A DNA stretch of 64,000 nucleotides from Harmothoe impar. Its lineage: Eukaryota > Annelida > Polychaeta > Phyllodocida > Polynoidae. Below the pieces are notes generated by a model. The model was not told the DNA's origin. It did no database searches and was given only the letters and a program-made list of their open reading frames with translations. The position numbers and the translations under genes were made by a program. Below are positions 40,652-53,154 of the stretch, piece by piece; positions within the stretch are counted from its first letter, which is position 1; every line of letters begins with the position of its first letter. The DNA is taken from positions 21,300,618-21,364,617 of the forward strand of contig OX381714.1 of NCBI GenBank assembly GCA_947462335.1. The letters run 5' to 3'.

Positions 40652-41057
40652 CTGTTAGGCAAACTTTCAAGTTCTCCAAAAGGACATCAGGGGACTGGGG
40701 ACCCCACTCAAGCCAGGCTGCTCACGCTGCAGGTGGAAGATGGACAGTTTGTGAAAGCTTTATGGTAAGAATTCAGCATTAACATGTTTCTACAGAAAGC
40801 ATGAAAAGCACAAAATAGATGGAATTTGAATTTTGAACATTTTAATGATGCCCTCACTTGATTATGTAGGAATTGATGTTTCTATCATTTGAACATATTA
40901 ATAATGACTTTACTTGCTTATGTAAGGATTGTTGTTTCTACCATTTGAATGGTATTTCTCACAAAACAATGGATATAAACTTACTAGTTTGATGTGGCGC
41001 TCTCTGTACCACCAGCTAACCGTAGTCCTAGGTCTCTTTTCTCCAAGTCTGTCACAC
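40652..41057 (-). other. Two candidate small exons, minus strand
   Basis: Block X (40,985-41,057, 73 bp) lies between ATTCATTGCAG and CTA|GTAAGTTT. Block Y (40,652-40,726, 75 bp) lies between CCACCTGCAG and ACAG|GTAGGT. All four sites are strong consensus matches and are ordered correctly with an intron of about 258 bp. One frame of X reads LEKRDLGLRLAGGTESATSN, reminiscent of the start of an SRCR domain, but joining to Y in that frame soon hits a stop. Another phase stays open through most of Y. Could be part of a gene or lncRNA extending beyond; unrecognised. Confidence 0.3.
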
Positions 41058-41059
41058 CT

Positions 41060-42005
41060 GCAATGAATATGAAAGGCACACATTGAGACAATTGTTTCCC
41101 AATGGTAAGATTAAAACATAAAGTGACACGATCTGTGATTCCCACTACAAGTCACACATTTTAAAGGGTTTAAAGTAATTTCTGTGCCCTACAATTAGTT
41201 TTCAAATATATATTTATAGATGAAATCCCCTCATCAAAGAGAGGGTGTCATGCTCTGTGTATGAACACACAGCTAGGGAACTTCATGGGCAAAACAGAAA
41301 GCAGTATTCCATCATTTTTAGCGTCAGGGCGCTACACGTATGTACCACGTTGCCATGGCAATGTCCCCAGAAAACCTTGCGAAAATGGGCAGAGGCTAGC
41401 TCGGGACGTCAATGCCTCTGCTGGGAGAGTGGCAGTATGCCGTTTGTGCGGCTACTATTTGCATCAATTGACTACAAGATACCATCAGAGCAGCTCCTCC
41501 AACCGGAGGCTAATAAAACCACAAAGGTTTGGGAGTAGGTGAATGAAGAAGCCATGAAACAAAGTTTTGAGATTGTTAGTGCAATGAGCGACGAGTCCAA
41601 AAAAAGTAAGCGTAGCACCTCCTATAACAATCCTTTAAAGGGTGGGGGCGGGAGTAGGTACCATCCTGGCACTCAGAGCTACTACCCTATGGTACATGCA
41701 GGATATGGGCTTGTCCTGACAAGTAGTTGCCTGATAGCATGGACATTAGTTATTGACCATCTTCTTATCAAATACCAAGTCCGTCTCTGGATTATCTTTA
41801 ATAGATCAAGAACTCTCAGGCTTATCAATCTCATTGATATGCTGCAGAAAAATCTAGGAACCCAGAATCTCAAAACTGGCCCATTATATAAACGAGGATG
41901 CAATGGTTTTGATCTAGGATTTGCACACCATAGGTGTGGTGACCGGCTTTTTTTAAGGATTAAAAAAAAGGATTTTTTGTGTTTGCTGGTACAATGTATA
42001 CGAAA
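41060..42005. other. Unresolved stretch with open frames, no gene called
   Basis: Several overlapping open frames occur at 41,245-41,540 and 41,539-42,012. One frame has CRLCGYYLHQLTTRYHQ, a weak Cys/His pattern, after a possible acceptor ATTTTTAG near 41,320. The later frame runs into sequence related to the duplicated repeats (a CTCATTGATATGCTGC block near 41,834 matches 9,560 and 46,910). I cannot support a gene. Confidence 0.3.
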
Positions 42006-42009
42006 GCCA

Positions 42010-42955
42010 TGATGCATTTATGCATCACTGTGTAGTTGAAGCAGTGTTGTCCTCAAAGGGTTAGTGTAATGAAGTCATGATGCATGAATGTATCATTGTG
42101 TAGTTGAAGCAGTGTGCTATCCATAAAGGGTTAGTGTAAAGAAGTTTTGATGCAGGGTTAGTCTACAGGAGTCATGATGCAGGAGTGTATCACTGTGTAG
42201 GTGAAGCAGTGTGCTGTCCTGGAAGGGTTAGTCTGCAGGAGTCATGATGCAGGAATGTATCACTGTGTAGGTGAAGCAGTGTGCTGTCCTGGAAGGGTTA
42301 GTCTGCAGGAGTCATGATGCAGGAGTGTATCACTGTGTAGGTGAAGCAGTGTGCTGTCCTTAAAGGGTTAGTCTACAGGAGTCATGATGCAGGAGTGTAT
42401 CACTGTGTAGGTGAAGCAGTGTGCTGTCCTCAAAGGGTTAGTCTACAGGAGTCATGATGCAGGAGTGTATCACTGTGTATGTGAAGCAGTGTGCTAGCCT
42501 TAAAGGGTTAGTCTACAGGAGTCATGATGCAGGAGTGTATCACTGTGTAGGTGAAGCAGTGTGCTGTCCTTAAAGGGTTAGTCTACAGGAGCCATGATGC
42601 AGGAGTGTATCACTGTGTAGGTGAAGCAGTGTGCTGTCCTTAAAGGGTTAGTCTACAGGAGTCATGATGCAGGAGTGTATCACTGTGTAGGTGAAGCAGT
42701 GTGCTGTCCTTGAAGGGTTAGTCTACAGGAGTCATGATGCAGGAGTGTATCACTGTGTAGGTGAAGCAGTGTGATGTCCTTAAAGGGTTAGTCTACAGGA
42801 GTCATGATGCTGGAGTGTATCACTGTTTAGGTGAAGCAGTGTGCTAGCCTTAAAGGGTTAGTGTAGAGAGGTCATGATGCATGAATGTATCACTGTGTAG
42901 TTAAAACAGTGCCCTGTCCTTAAAGGGTTAGTGTAGAGATAGGCATGATGCATTT
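42010..42955 (+). repeat. 70-bp satellite array, about 13-14 units
   Basis: Unit of exactly 70 bp built around GTCATGATGCAGGAGTGTAT, CACTGTGTAGGTGAAGCAGT and CCTTAAAGGGTTA. The word GTCATGATGC recurs at 42,172, 42,242, 42,312, 42,382, 42,452, 42,522, 42,662 and 42,732. Central units differ by 1-3 bases, edge units are more diverged: the usual pattern of an array homogenised by unequal exchange. Single related monomers lie elsewhere (12,940, 50,520, 62,840). Confidence 0.95.
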
Positions 42956-43001
42956 ACGAATGCACCTCATAGCCATATGCTGCAGGTCCGGTCTCTTATA
43001 G

Positions 43002-43264
43002 CAGTGGCGGATCCAGCATTGTCTAGGGGGGGGGGGCCCAAACCTGGCCAATGTGGAATAACTGTCAGTTTCCTGCGAGCAAAGCACAGCAGCCGTACAC
43101 AGAGAATTTTTGGACATGTCCCCCTAGAAAATGTTGATGGTCTAGATTTGAAATGATGCATTCTCAGGCATTTTAGGACAAAATATTTTCCTCTTTTTTC
43201 GGGGGGGGGGGGGGGGGGGGCTGGGCCGAGGCCCGTCGGGCCACCCCCCCTGTATCCGCCAATG
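43002..43264. mobile_element. hAT-type MITE with G20 core
   Basis: Left end CAGTGGCGGATCCAGCAT, right end CTGTATCCGCCAATG, the inverted pair CAGTGGCGGATCCAG found at the ends of many hAT elements. A G-run of 20 (43,201-43,220) and a C-rich mirror (GGCCACCCCCCC) lie near the right end. The flank duplication is partial (TATAG at 42,997-43,001 and 43,265-43,269) instead of a clean 8 bp. No transposase. Confidence 0.7.
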
Positions 43265-43269
43265 TATAG

Positions 43270-43640
43270 GTGTGTGAGGTGAGAGGATTATCGAATGCAG
43301 CCAGACCACGGCTAGGTCACGCACCACTGCCTCTGCCGCTGAGGGCTGTACTGGGCCTACGGTTCGCGGTCGCAGTGTTAAGTCAATGGTGCGCTACTCC
43401 TCACTGAAACCTTACGGCGGGTTCACTTCCCTGCATATAGACCGGATCATGGAACATGAGCCGGTCTAATAAAGTTCGATAGCAAAGCAATAAGATGGCT
43501 AAGAATACACTTTTGCATGACCTGACATGGTTAGAATGCTAGTAAAGCTCAGTCAAATTATCGAATCGCATGAGATGATTGGTTTGGGTCAGCTCTGTGA
43601 AAAAGCAGCTAAAGGAAGCAATAGATGATGAAGGGAAATC
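43270..43640. other. Gene-free stretch
   Basis: Contains, near 43,565, a segment (GGTTTGGGTCAGCT) that also occurs at 9,745 and 47,105, i.e. another fragment of the duplicated repeat family. No gene. Confidence 0.45.
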
Positions 43641-43649
43641 TGCACCATC

Positions 43650-46600
43650 ATGAGACGGGGAAAAAGATATTAAAGCTGGTTTCCTGGATATTTCTTGCAC
43701 ATGGAATTGATCACTAAATGTTGAAAGCAGACTAAATGGATTTGGTTCCTGCTTAAGATTTCTACAATTTGTTCGGAATAATCCCAGTATGCAAACCAGT
43801 TCAGCCTAGCTGTCTGTATGCAATTGACCTTATTTCATTGTCAGGCCTTAACCGATTTAAACTGCTGGCATTGAGTAATATCTTTTAATGACTTCGATGG
43901 TCAGGATCAGGTTTGGCTAAATACACACATTTAGCAGTAGGACCGAGGAAAGGCTTATGGGATTAACCCCATACAATGTGACTTTATACTAATGAGTCTC
44001 CTTGGTCTTAAAACTGAGCAGCTATAGTATCTTAGATAATCTATAGTGGGATTACCAGTAGATACCGAGGAGTGATTCACTAACTAACATGGACATTTAT
44101 GGCATTTACAAGCAGGAAAATCAATGGGAAACGAACCCCACTCATGAGGTTGCCAATATCAATTGACAATCAGAGTATGAAATGCACAATTCTGTCAGGG
44201 AAGGTAGCATAGTAATTTAGGATTCTCAATGGAAGATAAGCCTTAGTGTGATTATGAGTCACATCTGAATGGAAGAGATATAGGATCTCTTTTAGTGGCA
44301 CGTGGGGATGGCTTAAGGATGCTACACAAAAGGAGGCTTCAAGGACCAGAAGAGCATCTGAAAGGGAAGGAATAATTATGTTGTGCTTGGGTCTGTTGCC
44401 ATACCAAGATGGAAATTTAAAAGATTTCACATCAACTTAAATTTTGTCAAATCACATCTAATGGATCTTTCAGTGTAACCAAACTAAATGATAATGAATT
44501 AGTGAGATCATCCCTATACAAAGTAGAAATACTCAAGCATATGTAAATTAGCAGTAGAAGCCTGGCCCTCATATCCCAATCAAGCGATGCTAAGTTCATG
44601 ATGGATGTTAGCAGTAGAGCTCTGATAATGTACATGAATCTCCACAGAGGTTACCTCATAAAGAGATAATGTCACAACTTTCATGAATACTTGATCCTTT
44701 TCAAGCATGATGTATGCATGACAATGGCCAGAGATATTGTATGGGGTAATGATGAAAACCTGCTGAGGCCCAGATCTTGACACCCTTTGAATAATTAAGT
44801 ACTCTGTGAAAGATGCCATTTATATAATCCAAACATCCATGCCATGCATATCCAAGATGCTAATACAGTGCAGAATATGGCCCACTGAGCAACCATTCTA
44901 TGGCTACACAACATTCATGAGGATATTGAAAGATATCCTCACCTCTTTAGAAATGATCATACATAAGCTGCTTGGTCTTTTGTCAGCATGTTGAACCTCA
45001 TAATCCGAGTTGTATGAGCCGAAACTAATAAAATAGAGAAAATAGAATAACCAGAAAATTGGTGTAAGTAGTGGCTGATAGATTACTTTGAAGGCTGGTC
45101 AACTCACAACAGGGGATTGAATACAATGTTCAGTCTCCAACCAAGGCCTTGCTCTGTTACTCTTCCACTATACCTCTGTTGAGGCTGAACCATCAAACAA
45201 ATTCACTACCTCTGATCCAATCTAACCCTTTGAGAATGATGTATTGCTTAAATACACTAAGCCTTTGATCATAATGCACTTAGCCCATTGTTATTATGGA
45301 CGAATCATCTTTGTACATCCTGCCAACTTGCGTTTTCAAAGAATGAGATATTTAAAGGATCTTTTAAATTCATCATTACTTTAAAAAAATTAAGCGTCAA
45401 TTGGGAATAACATGATTGGGATTGAAAAGAGACATTCACTATTCATTTCTAATTCAAACAAATAGGTTGAAGCAGACATTTAACTGGCAATTAAAAACAT
45501 ACTGAAAAGGAGGGTGAGTCAGCAGGGTTAAAAGGGAAGGTTAACTGGAGGGTGGAATCTCAACGCACCAGTTGACATGGATGGGGTGTTGTCATGGCAA
45601 TTATCTAGTGTGACCATCATGATGAGGGGCTGTCAGGAACACATCATCACCACATTGCACCACCTAGCACTACCAGGGACTGTATTGATAGCACCACTAG
45701 AACTACCACAATATATAATCACCTTAGCACCATAGCACCAGGAACCCAGTAGGTAAACACTTTAGTCTCTGTCCTGAACTGCTCTAGCCCTGTGTTAATT
45801 CTCAGGTCACTTATATGATGGAGGCAGAGGTTTGGATGGTCAACCATTTAAGTATGGCATACATTACTTTCATTTTTTAAATTGATCTTTTTAAGGTTAA
45901 TCTCTTATATGATTTGGTGTCCTGATGCATAGATGCAATCCAAGGATGTAGCGCATGATGCACAGATCTAATGGTTAAGATTTATATGGTAGAGCTGAGT
46001 TGCAACATCACGGCACGACCAAACAAAGTGGCCTTTGCTATTACCTATATCTAGTGAAAGACAAGTTTCTATAATAATAGACTAGTACTGGATACTGGGA
46101 CCCTGACCTCATTCAAGTGCCCATTCTGCTATTCACATACACACCAACAACCAGAGGTAACACAATCACACTCACAAGTGGTCACCCACCAGTGGTCAAC
46201 AGTACATCAATCCTTTTACACTGACTATGGCATATTGTTCTTTATTTCTATCTATATTGTGAGTCTATGATATGAGAGAATCCCTTTCTGTACTGTAGAA
46301 GAGGACCCGTGTCCATTGTCCTCATTGGTGGCGGCCTGAACAAGGCAATATATTGAACCAGTTGTCATACATAGTGACTGGACACAAAGAGGGTATTCCA
46401 TCCCTGCTCTAGGTCAGACCTGTACTAGTGCTTTCTTATTTGTTGCTAGTTATCCTGTTAGTTCCTGTAAGAAACCATGTGCCATGTATAAGATGATTAA
46501 TGGAATTATGATAGTCCTGGATTTCAACAAAAGTAAGGTAAGGTATTAACATATCCAGTCCCTACACACCGCATCATACCCAAATCGTTATCTACAATGC

Positions 46601-49450
46601 CAGAACTCTCAGTATAATATGCTATCACATTCAGATAATAATCATACCATACACACAATCACTCCTGCACATAGCTACACTAGAGTGCAGAGTAAGTAGC
46701 AATAAATTTACTACTGAGGAAATAACTCGGCACAAATTCAGTCCAAGTGTTTCTTTTGTAAAAGAAAACAGTATCCATGGCACTGAAGGAAATAAGCAAT
46801 TTTCTAATAGCATAGAGTCTAGTAGCTGACTGACTTTCTATCCACTACCATTTAGACCAAGCTGGTCTTGGAATTCCCTAGAATAGACCAAAAGCTCTGA
46901 GAAAATCAATCTTATTGATGTGCTGCCGAGAATTGGTAGAGAAACTGAATGTCTTGAACTAGGGCATGATATCAATAGGGGTCCATTGAAAAGTAGTACC
47001 AATAAGACGGATATGGAACAAGGCTAAAAAGGCATTTTTGCATGAGTGGAAATGGTTAAAGTGGTTCTAAATCGCTGACCAGAATTAGATTGCATGAGAT
47101 GATTGGCTTGGGTCAGCTTTGTGAAAAAGCATTTAAAGGAAGGAATACATGAAGGGAAATTCACAATATCATGAGACAGTGATAATATAATTCAAGGCTG
47201 CTTATTTTGTGAAGTTTTGGGCAATTGGTTCTTAGTTGTGTCTAGTTGCCCTGAAGTTGAATCAAAAGCTGGCTCTAGCATTCATTTCCATTGTCCAGCC
47301 ATCCATTTGCTTAATATCCCATAAACCGTTATCTAGCCTTTATTTTCTGATAATCATCAATATATGAGAACTAGGGAATACCATGGTCAGGGCTATTCTG
47401 GGGACCCTACCTTATAGCTACTTGGAGCTACTGAAACTGTAACCATATATACATGTACAAAACAAAACAATTGGAAAGAATGGTATGCCACATTGCCTGG
47501 ATATATTTTCTTGGTTGTATTCATCAGGGAGCACCGCGTCTCCGTACGTGTATTTTCTGATAAATAAAAGAGTATGGTTAGTGCTCATTGAACCAAAAAA
47601 ATGTAATCCTATACATGTAATTGAAGCTTCTGATGGTGACTGTTGCATTAATGTGAACTATCCTCCAAATCAAGCATTTAAATAAAGTTTGGAAATTGCG
47701 ACATGTACTATGGCTATGTTGTTGATTATCAATGTTCATTGAAGATTGGTAACTCCTAACACATATTTAAGTTAAATTGGTGATGCATTTGCATAGTTTT
47801 AATGCCAATTTCTCCTTCCGTTTTCTCTTCCCAGACAGTCCAAGGCTTACCCCATTCTCCAGGGTTGGTGCAGTAGCAGCCTCCATCTGGCAGGGAGGGG
47901 ATTAACTAGAAGTGGTTAACACCACATAACTACAGGAGTCCACCAAGGTCTGCCTGCTACAAAGGCAACACGCCATGCTCAAGGTTCTCCCTCTGTGGAG
48001 ACAGCTGTTGATGTGGCTCTATCTAATGCCTAAATGCTACTCTGATCCAACCAATCCTTCTTCAATCGTCATAATAGATGGATCCCTAGTAAGTAATTAC
48101 CCCAAATCGAATCCCAACATGCCTTACTTCATTTGAATGTGAGAAGTGAACACTTGATCCGAGCATCTATCTGATCATAAGGTAGCAACAGTTTAATTAA
48201 AGAGACAGACAGAGTGATAAGGTCATCTGATATACCTCAGGTATTGGATGGATTCGATTCAATAGCCTATGACGTGTCATCCAGAGCACGCACCAGAGAG
48301 GCAGGACATACTTATTATCCATTGATTGTAGGATAAGGGTCGTGTCAGTGTGGTTGAAGCCTTTTAGGTACATCCAGTCTATTCCAAAATGCTGCCACAG
48401 CCATATTTATTGTGTATATATATACATACAACTATAATTATAATTCCAGACAAATGTTCATTAAATTAATTTTAATTGCAGCAAGCGACTTCATCTTATA
48501 TCATGAAATGAATAGAATTACTTCAAACTAAATGTTACTTAGCACTAGAATTTTCATCCAGTGGGGCATCTTTGCCTAAGGTAAAAGGGAGTCAGCATGA
48601 ATGATATCATGACACCATGCTCCTAATCTGGATTTAAAGCTGGGCCGTCAGGGAATAAGTTCAGCATTTTCCATACATGGACTAAAATAACAGTTCCACC
48701 AGAGGGCAGCAGTGTTTGGACAGGGGACCATGAGCATTGTCCAGCTACAACATTTTCACCCTATCTTGTGCCTGTTAGAGCTGAGCTCCCAGCCCTTAAG
48801 AGCCCTCTTGTGAATCAAAACTGAACTATAGCCAAAAGTGCTTTTGGCCTGACTTCAACCATGACGGTCAAGCTTTAAGGAGATGGTAGGATAGAGCGGA
48901 TAGAAAGGGTTGAATAAATATTTAGAAAAGGGAGGCTCTGGAGAGTGTGGTCCAATCTCCATATCATCTCCTCTCTCTCATATACTACTCAGTATATATC
49001 TTGACCCAAAATAAAATTGGGCTCTTCTGTAGGAAGAGGGAGAGAGGGGGCTGGCAATAGAATGGAAGGCAATGGAAGTGGGAAAAAGAAAATATTTGCA
49101 CATTCTTTCCAGACCTCTGCTTTCTCGGTAGAGTGCTAGATTGTTGATTCTCGCAGATTGGCAAAATATGTCATTCAGCATGCTGGTATGGTAATCTACA
49201 ACCCAACAGGTAAAAAATGACCACTCCTTATGTTTGCTCACAAGCCCTGTGTTCTTATCACCAATTATTATTATCGTGCAGGCCTGGTACATGGTGCCTC
49301 CGCTATACCTGTAGACTGCCCACCCCTTGTAGTGGCCTCCAAGACCCTTAATGCCCTGGAGATATTCAGTGCTTAATGTCCCATCTGCCCTCACGTGATG
49401 AGCAGCTCAGGGTGACTGAACTCAATATACCACCATGAATCATTAATGCA
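43650..49450 (+). repeat. Ancient direct duplication, copy C
   Basis: Colinear partner of 6,600-12,110 (anchors given there), same orientation. It additionally contains an m1 copy at 45,540-45,690 and a diverged relative of the 151-bp repeat at 46,290-46,400, which in copy B's neighbourhood lie at 5,865 and 6,341. Open frames here are not shared with copy B. No gene. Confidence 0.75.
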
Positions 49451-49933
49451 CTTTAAATGCACAGACGCAATTCAACACGTGAGGTTATACTCCGTCGAGT
49501 ACTTAATGTTTCCAGGGATTGTATTGTCAATTGCATAGTTTACACGATATAAGGCTTCAAAAGGCCCTAATTGTAAGTACCATTCTCATTGTGTGACCGG
49601 AACTAACCTCTTATTATAAATGTACTTTCCTACCAAGCCGCTAAGAATACGCCTTTGACCTCTATGTATAGCCTATACAAATAGTTATCCCACGTATGCA
49701 GCTAGATAATTAACATATCACCAGGGACAAGTGGCCATGACCTCCGAGTGCCTATTGTAAGATGCATGTAGATATAAGCATTATGCATGCAGGACCCACT
49801 GTCAGAGTGCAGGCATCCAGCCTGGACACCTCCAAATAGCTCATATCTATATTGTCACCATTCTCATATATTTAATCACTATGCGTCAAAGTATACTATA
49901 AGTTTTACATATGTCAAGGACTTGACAGTATTA

Positions 49934-50041
49934 CCCAGTGGGCACACAATTCAGTTAAATGTTGAATTAATGTTGACTCAACATTGAATCATCATTGACA
50001 ACCATTTGTCAATGTTGATTGAATGTTCTGTACCCGCTGGG
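49934..50041. mobile_element. 108-bp palindromic MITE (CCCAGTGGGCAC ends), copy 1
   Basis: Begins CCCAGTGGGCACA and ends TACCCGCTGGG; flanked by TA on both sides (49,932-49,933 and 50,042-50,043). The interior is a series of short ATGTTGA/TCAACAT inverted words. A copy in the opposite orientation lies at 63,210-63,316. Confidence 0.7.
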
Positions 50042-50043
50042 TA

Positions 50044-50479
50044 GGAGTGGCTTTTCTTTTTACATAAGGGGGGGGGGGGAGGTCGATGGTAGGGGAAATC
50101 AAGCGATTCTATATTCAGACGCAAACTGGGGGAGGCCCACATTGATTCCCCCATGAAACTATCTTATGTATTACATAAAATGAAATGTGTACACTCGCAC
50201 ATTCATTTACCACCACGCAATCAAATGATGCAGTTAGTCCCACAAAATATTTCTGTGTGAGCTATGATATTTCACTTTACACGCTCTGCTTACTTTAGAA
50301 CGTCTCTTTAGATACTAAAATGAATATTACGAAACAGGCTATATTTCTTCTCAAGAAAACACCAAATGATTGCACTATACAGCTGAATTTATCAAGATAG
50401 ATTGCTTTCATGGAAAACCATCTTGATGCTTGCTAACCACCTGTGCTACCAGAAGTTCCCAACTTTAATTGGCATTGTT
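50044..50479. other. Gene-free stretch
   Basis: Contains a poly-G run near 50,070. Otherwise AT-rich with nothing recognised. Confidence 0.45.
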
Positions 50480-52420
50480 TAAAATTATGAATGCAGTCCT
50501 GGCCCTAACAGGTCATGTCATCCTTAAAGGGTTAATATAACTCAATAGGTTTGTCTACATGAGTAGCAGGGGACATTAAGAGCACAGTAGGAGCAGGTTG
50601 GTGGTGCTGAGGGTGAGAGGCGTGGTGGTGGAGGTGAGCAGCTCTGTGTGAGCAGCTCCTGGGTGCTGAGTGGTCTGACAGCTGCCGGTGTGTGAGGGGG
50701 CAGGCAGACAGAGGATTACAGCTGTTAGAGCAGCACACGGCGTCATGGCGCTACTTCAGCTTGTCGGCATGACGCATTCATGCATTATTTTAATCTAAAG
50801 GGGTTGATACACTCCTAAAGTATCGGTATGATGCACTGATGCAGTGGTCGCTTTTAAGTTGCTAGAACTGCTTTATTGTATCATGACAAGAGAAGAACAT
50901 TAGGCATCATTCCACCATTAAAGAGTTAAGTGTGGATTAAGACACATGAATAAGATATGTGAGAATTGACATGTGGAAATTATACGGACTATAAGATGGT
51001 GTGTGTGGCGGGGGGGGGGGGGGGGGTCGCATCATACGCCACCACGTTGCAACACTCTTATCTGCTGTAGATTCAATTATGAATGGTGATTGGATTGTTT
51101 AAAATACTTTAGAAATATATCTTCCGGTAAAACTTTTCTTGCATTTTAGCACCTCAAATAAGAACAGGAGGGTTCAACCAAGATACACAGTCCTGATGAT
51201 TGTGATGAGGGTAATACAAGCTTTTAATTATAGTGGTGTCTTAGAGGTATAGAGCTAGCTTCCCTTGTGGCAGTGAGCGATTCAAATGAAAAAAGTGTAT
51301 TGTGATTTTTATTTGACAAATACATTGGCAAAACGCACACGAACCTCCAGCTGGCAAGTATCACAGGAACCCCCAGCGTAACCTTGTGAAGTATGATGTA
51401 CATGTATGTCAATAAGTGGGGTTTTGTGTTTATAACATGTTCCTACTGTTTTAAAATGAAGAAAATCAACAAACTTGTTGGTCATTGAGTATGGCTGCAC
51501 CATACACCATGGGGCATAGAGTATGGAGTTCCCATAGGTTTAACATAGTGAGAGTCGTATCCACCACTCTGCCACATTACCTCACTGTGAGCTAATGTGA
51601 TTTAAAAGGAATATGTTTAATAACATCCTCAATCACCGAGCTTGGCACTGCCGTTATTAGGTTCACCTTTTTCTGTTTCAACACTACTCCATTTCCAAGC
51701 ATTTGATTTGCAGTAGACATAGTGTACCCGTCTACCTCTCATCCCTACCCAGCTACTGGCCCTATCACATAAAACAAGGGGAAATAAATTGAATAACCAG
51801 ATTGTTTTATTCTTACCCAAGTCCAACACCAATGTCTCCCACTGACACCACCTCCAACCTGTACAAGATGTTAACACAGGGCCTGCTCTCCTTCTCTGCT
51901 CTCCCAGCTCTGAGCAGCTCATAATATTGGCCCTGCCTCCAGCCCAGAGGGAGGGGCCTAGCATGCACAGCCCCTACCTCAGGCCCCAAAATGGTGGTAC
52001 CTCTGCCCTGATTGGTCCAACCCCAAATGATGTCATAGCCACTCACTAATCACACCCCTGTCACCCTCATCAGACCACTACCACCCTCCCATCCTCCTGT
52101 CTGGAGCTAATTCCAAGAACCTGGAGGAGGGAAGGGTGGTGCAGAGGTACACCACACAAACGCCAATTAATCATCCATAGCTGTAGTAAATACATGCATG
52201 CACAGTAAATAATAATAATGATAATAATAAAAAAAATAAAAATAAAATAAAAATAAATGGGGGGGGGGGGGGTAGATCTGGTTGTATTACAGCCCCATTC
52301 CTGGACAGTGGGGCTATCCATTAGGACGGAGGAGAGTGTCGGATGGTGGGGCGGGCTCAGCCATGACTGATGTCCCTATCATCAATAGTGTTAGCACGAC
52401 AGACCAGGGGGCCGGGGGGG
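50480..52420 (+). repeat. Distal part of the ancient duplication, copy C
   Basis: Patchy matches to 12,756-13,145 and 14,801-16,100 in the same order. The 83-bp and 34-bp arrays and the candidate transcript of 13.1-14.8 kb have no counterpart here, so they were inserted or expanded only on the left copy, or were lost on this one. Also contains a poly-G run (about 51,008-51,026) and an AAT-rich microsatellite followed by poly-G (52,208-52,271). Confidence 0.5.
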
Positions 52421-52629
52421 GGTAGAATGGTCTACTCTATGTGTTTGGTTGTGTGTGAGGAGGGGGGGGGTTGGACTTGGAATGATGTTAACCAAATGTT
52501 ACTGGGAATGATGTAAAAATCATTACGACCAGGTATGTCCTTACTATTGGTGTGAGGTGCTATGATGTACTACATATTGCCCCTTTTGTTTTAGTGTTTG
52601 AATGTTATATCAATAAAATCATATTTCAG

Positions 52630-53117
52630 GGAATCTGATGAGCCATCTCGGCGCTTTCTGGCCTCTTTTAAACACATATTTCCGTACATTCCATTTCCCT
52701 CTTGGCTTGACAATAATCGTATTACATGGATCCAACTGCCATCGGTCCATTCTTAGACTGACAACGAATCAGTTAAAGATGAGGGAGGCAGTATTTACCT
52801 ATTCGGGTTTGCATGATGCCTCAAGGCGTTATCTCCGTCAACATGATTCACAAGGCATTGGGTAAGTTGCCAGCATACCATAGCCAGCCTTCAGTACTTT
52901 GGCAGGCCTTGAGGATCGGTATGATGTTTGAATGCAGTCTGGGTGATTATATTGACAATATTACATGTGCTAAATGACATTAAAGCCCCATGTGCATTAT
53001 GCAAAAAAGAGCTCATGACTGGTGGAATCCGGGTGTACGGAAAGATTATTGATAGGGGCTGTACACAGCAGTATGTGTTTGGGAAGCAAGACAGGTTTTC
53101 AAGTCAGGCCAAGGAGG
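52630..53117 (+). other. Two candidate exons of an unrecognised gene
   Basis: Exon 1 (52,630-52,861) follows CATATTTCAG and ends GG|GTAAGT. Exon 2 (52,938-53,117, or from 52,986) follows GAATGCAG and ends GG|GTGAGT. Exon 1 has one frame open throughout (about 75 residues); another begins ESDEPSRRFLASFKHIFPYI but stops early. Exon 2 encodes a short hydrophobic run (VWVIILTILHVL) and then APCALCKKELMTGG..RVYGK, with a C-X2-C pair and protein-like composition. The next intron would contain the Harbinger-like palindrome. I recognise no family. Confidence 0.3.
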
Positions 53118-53154
53118 GTGAGTGAGGGGGTCATGTGGAAGGGCGGGGGTGTTA

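Noticed and set aside
41539..42012. 157-codon ORF as a protein-coding gene
   Set aside because: Its second half reads through sequence related to the dispersed duplicated repeats and the edge of the satellite; no motif or splice support.
42010..42955. CRISPR-like array at 42 kb
   Set aside because: The entire 70-bp unit repeats; there are no unique spacers. It is a eukaryotic satellite.
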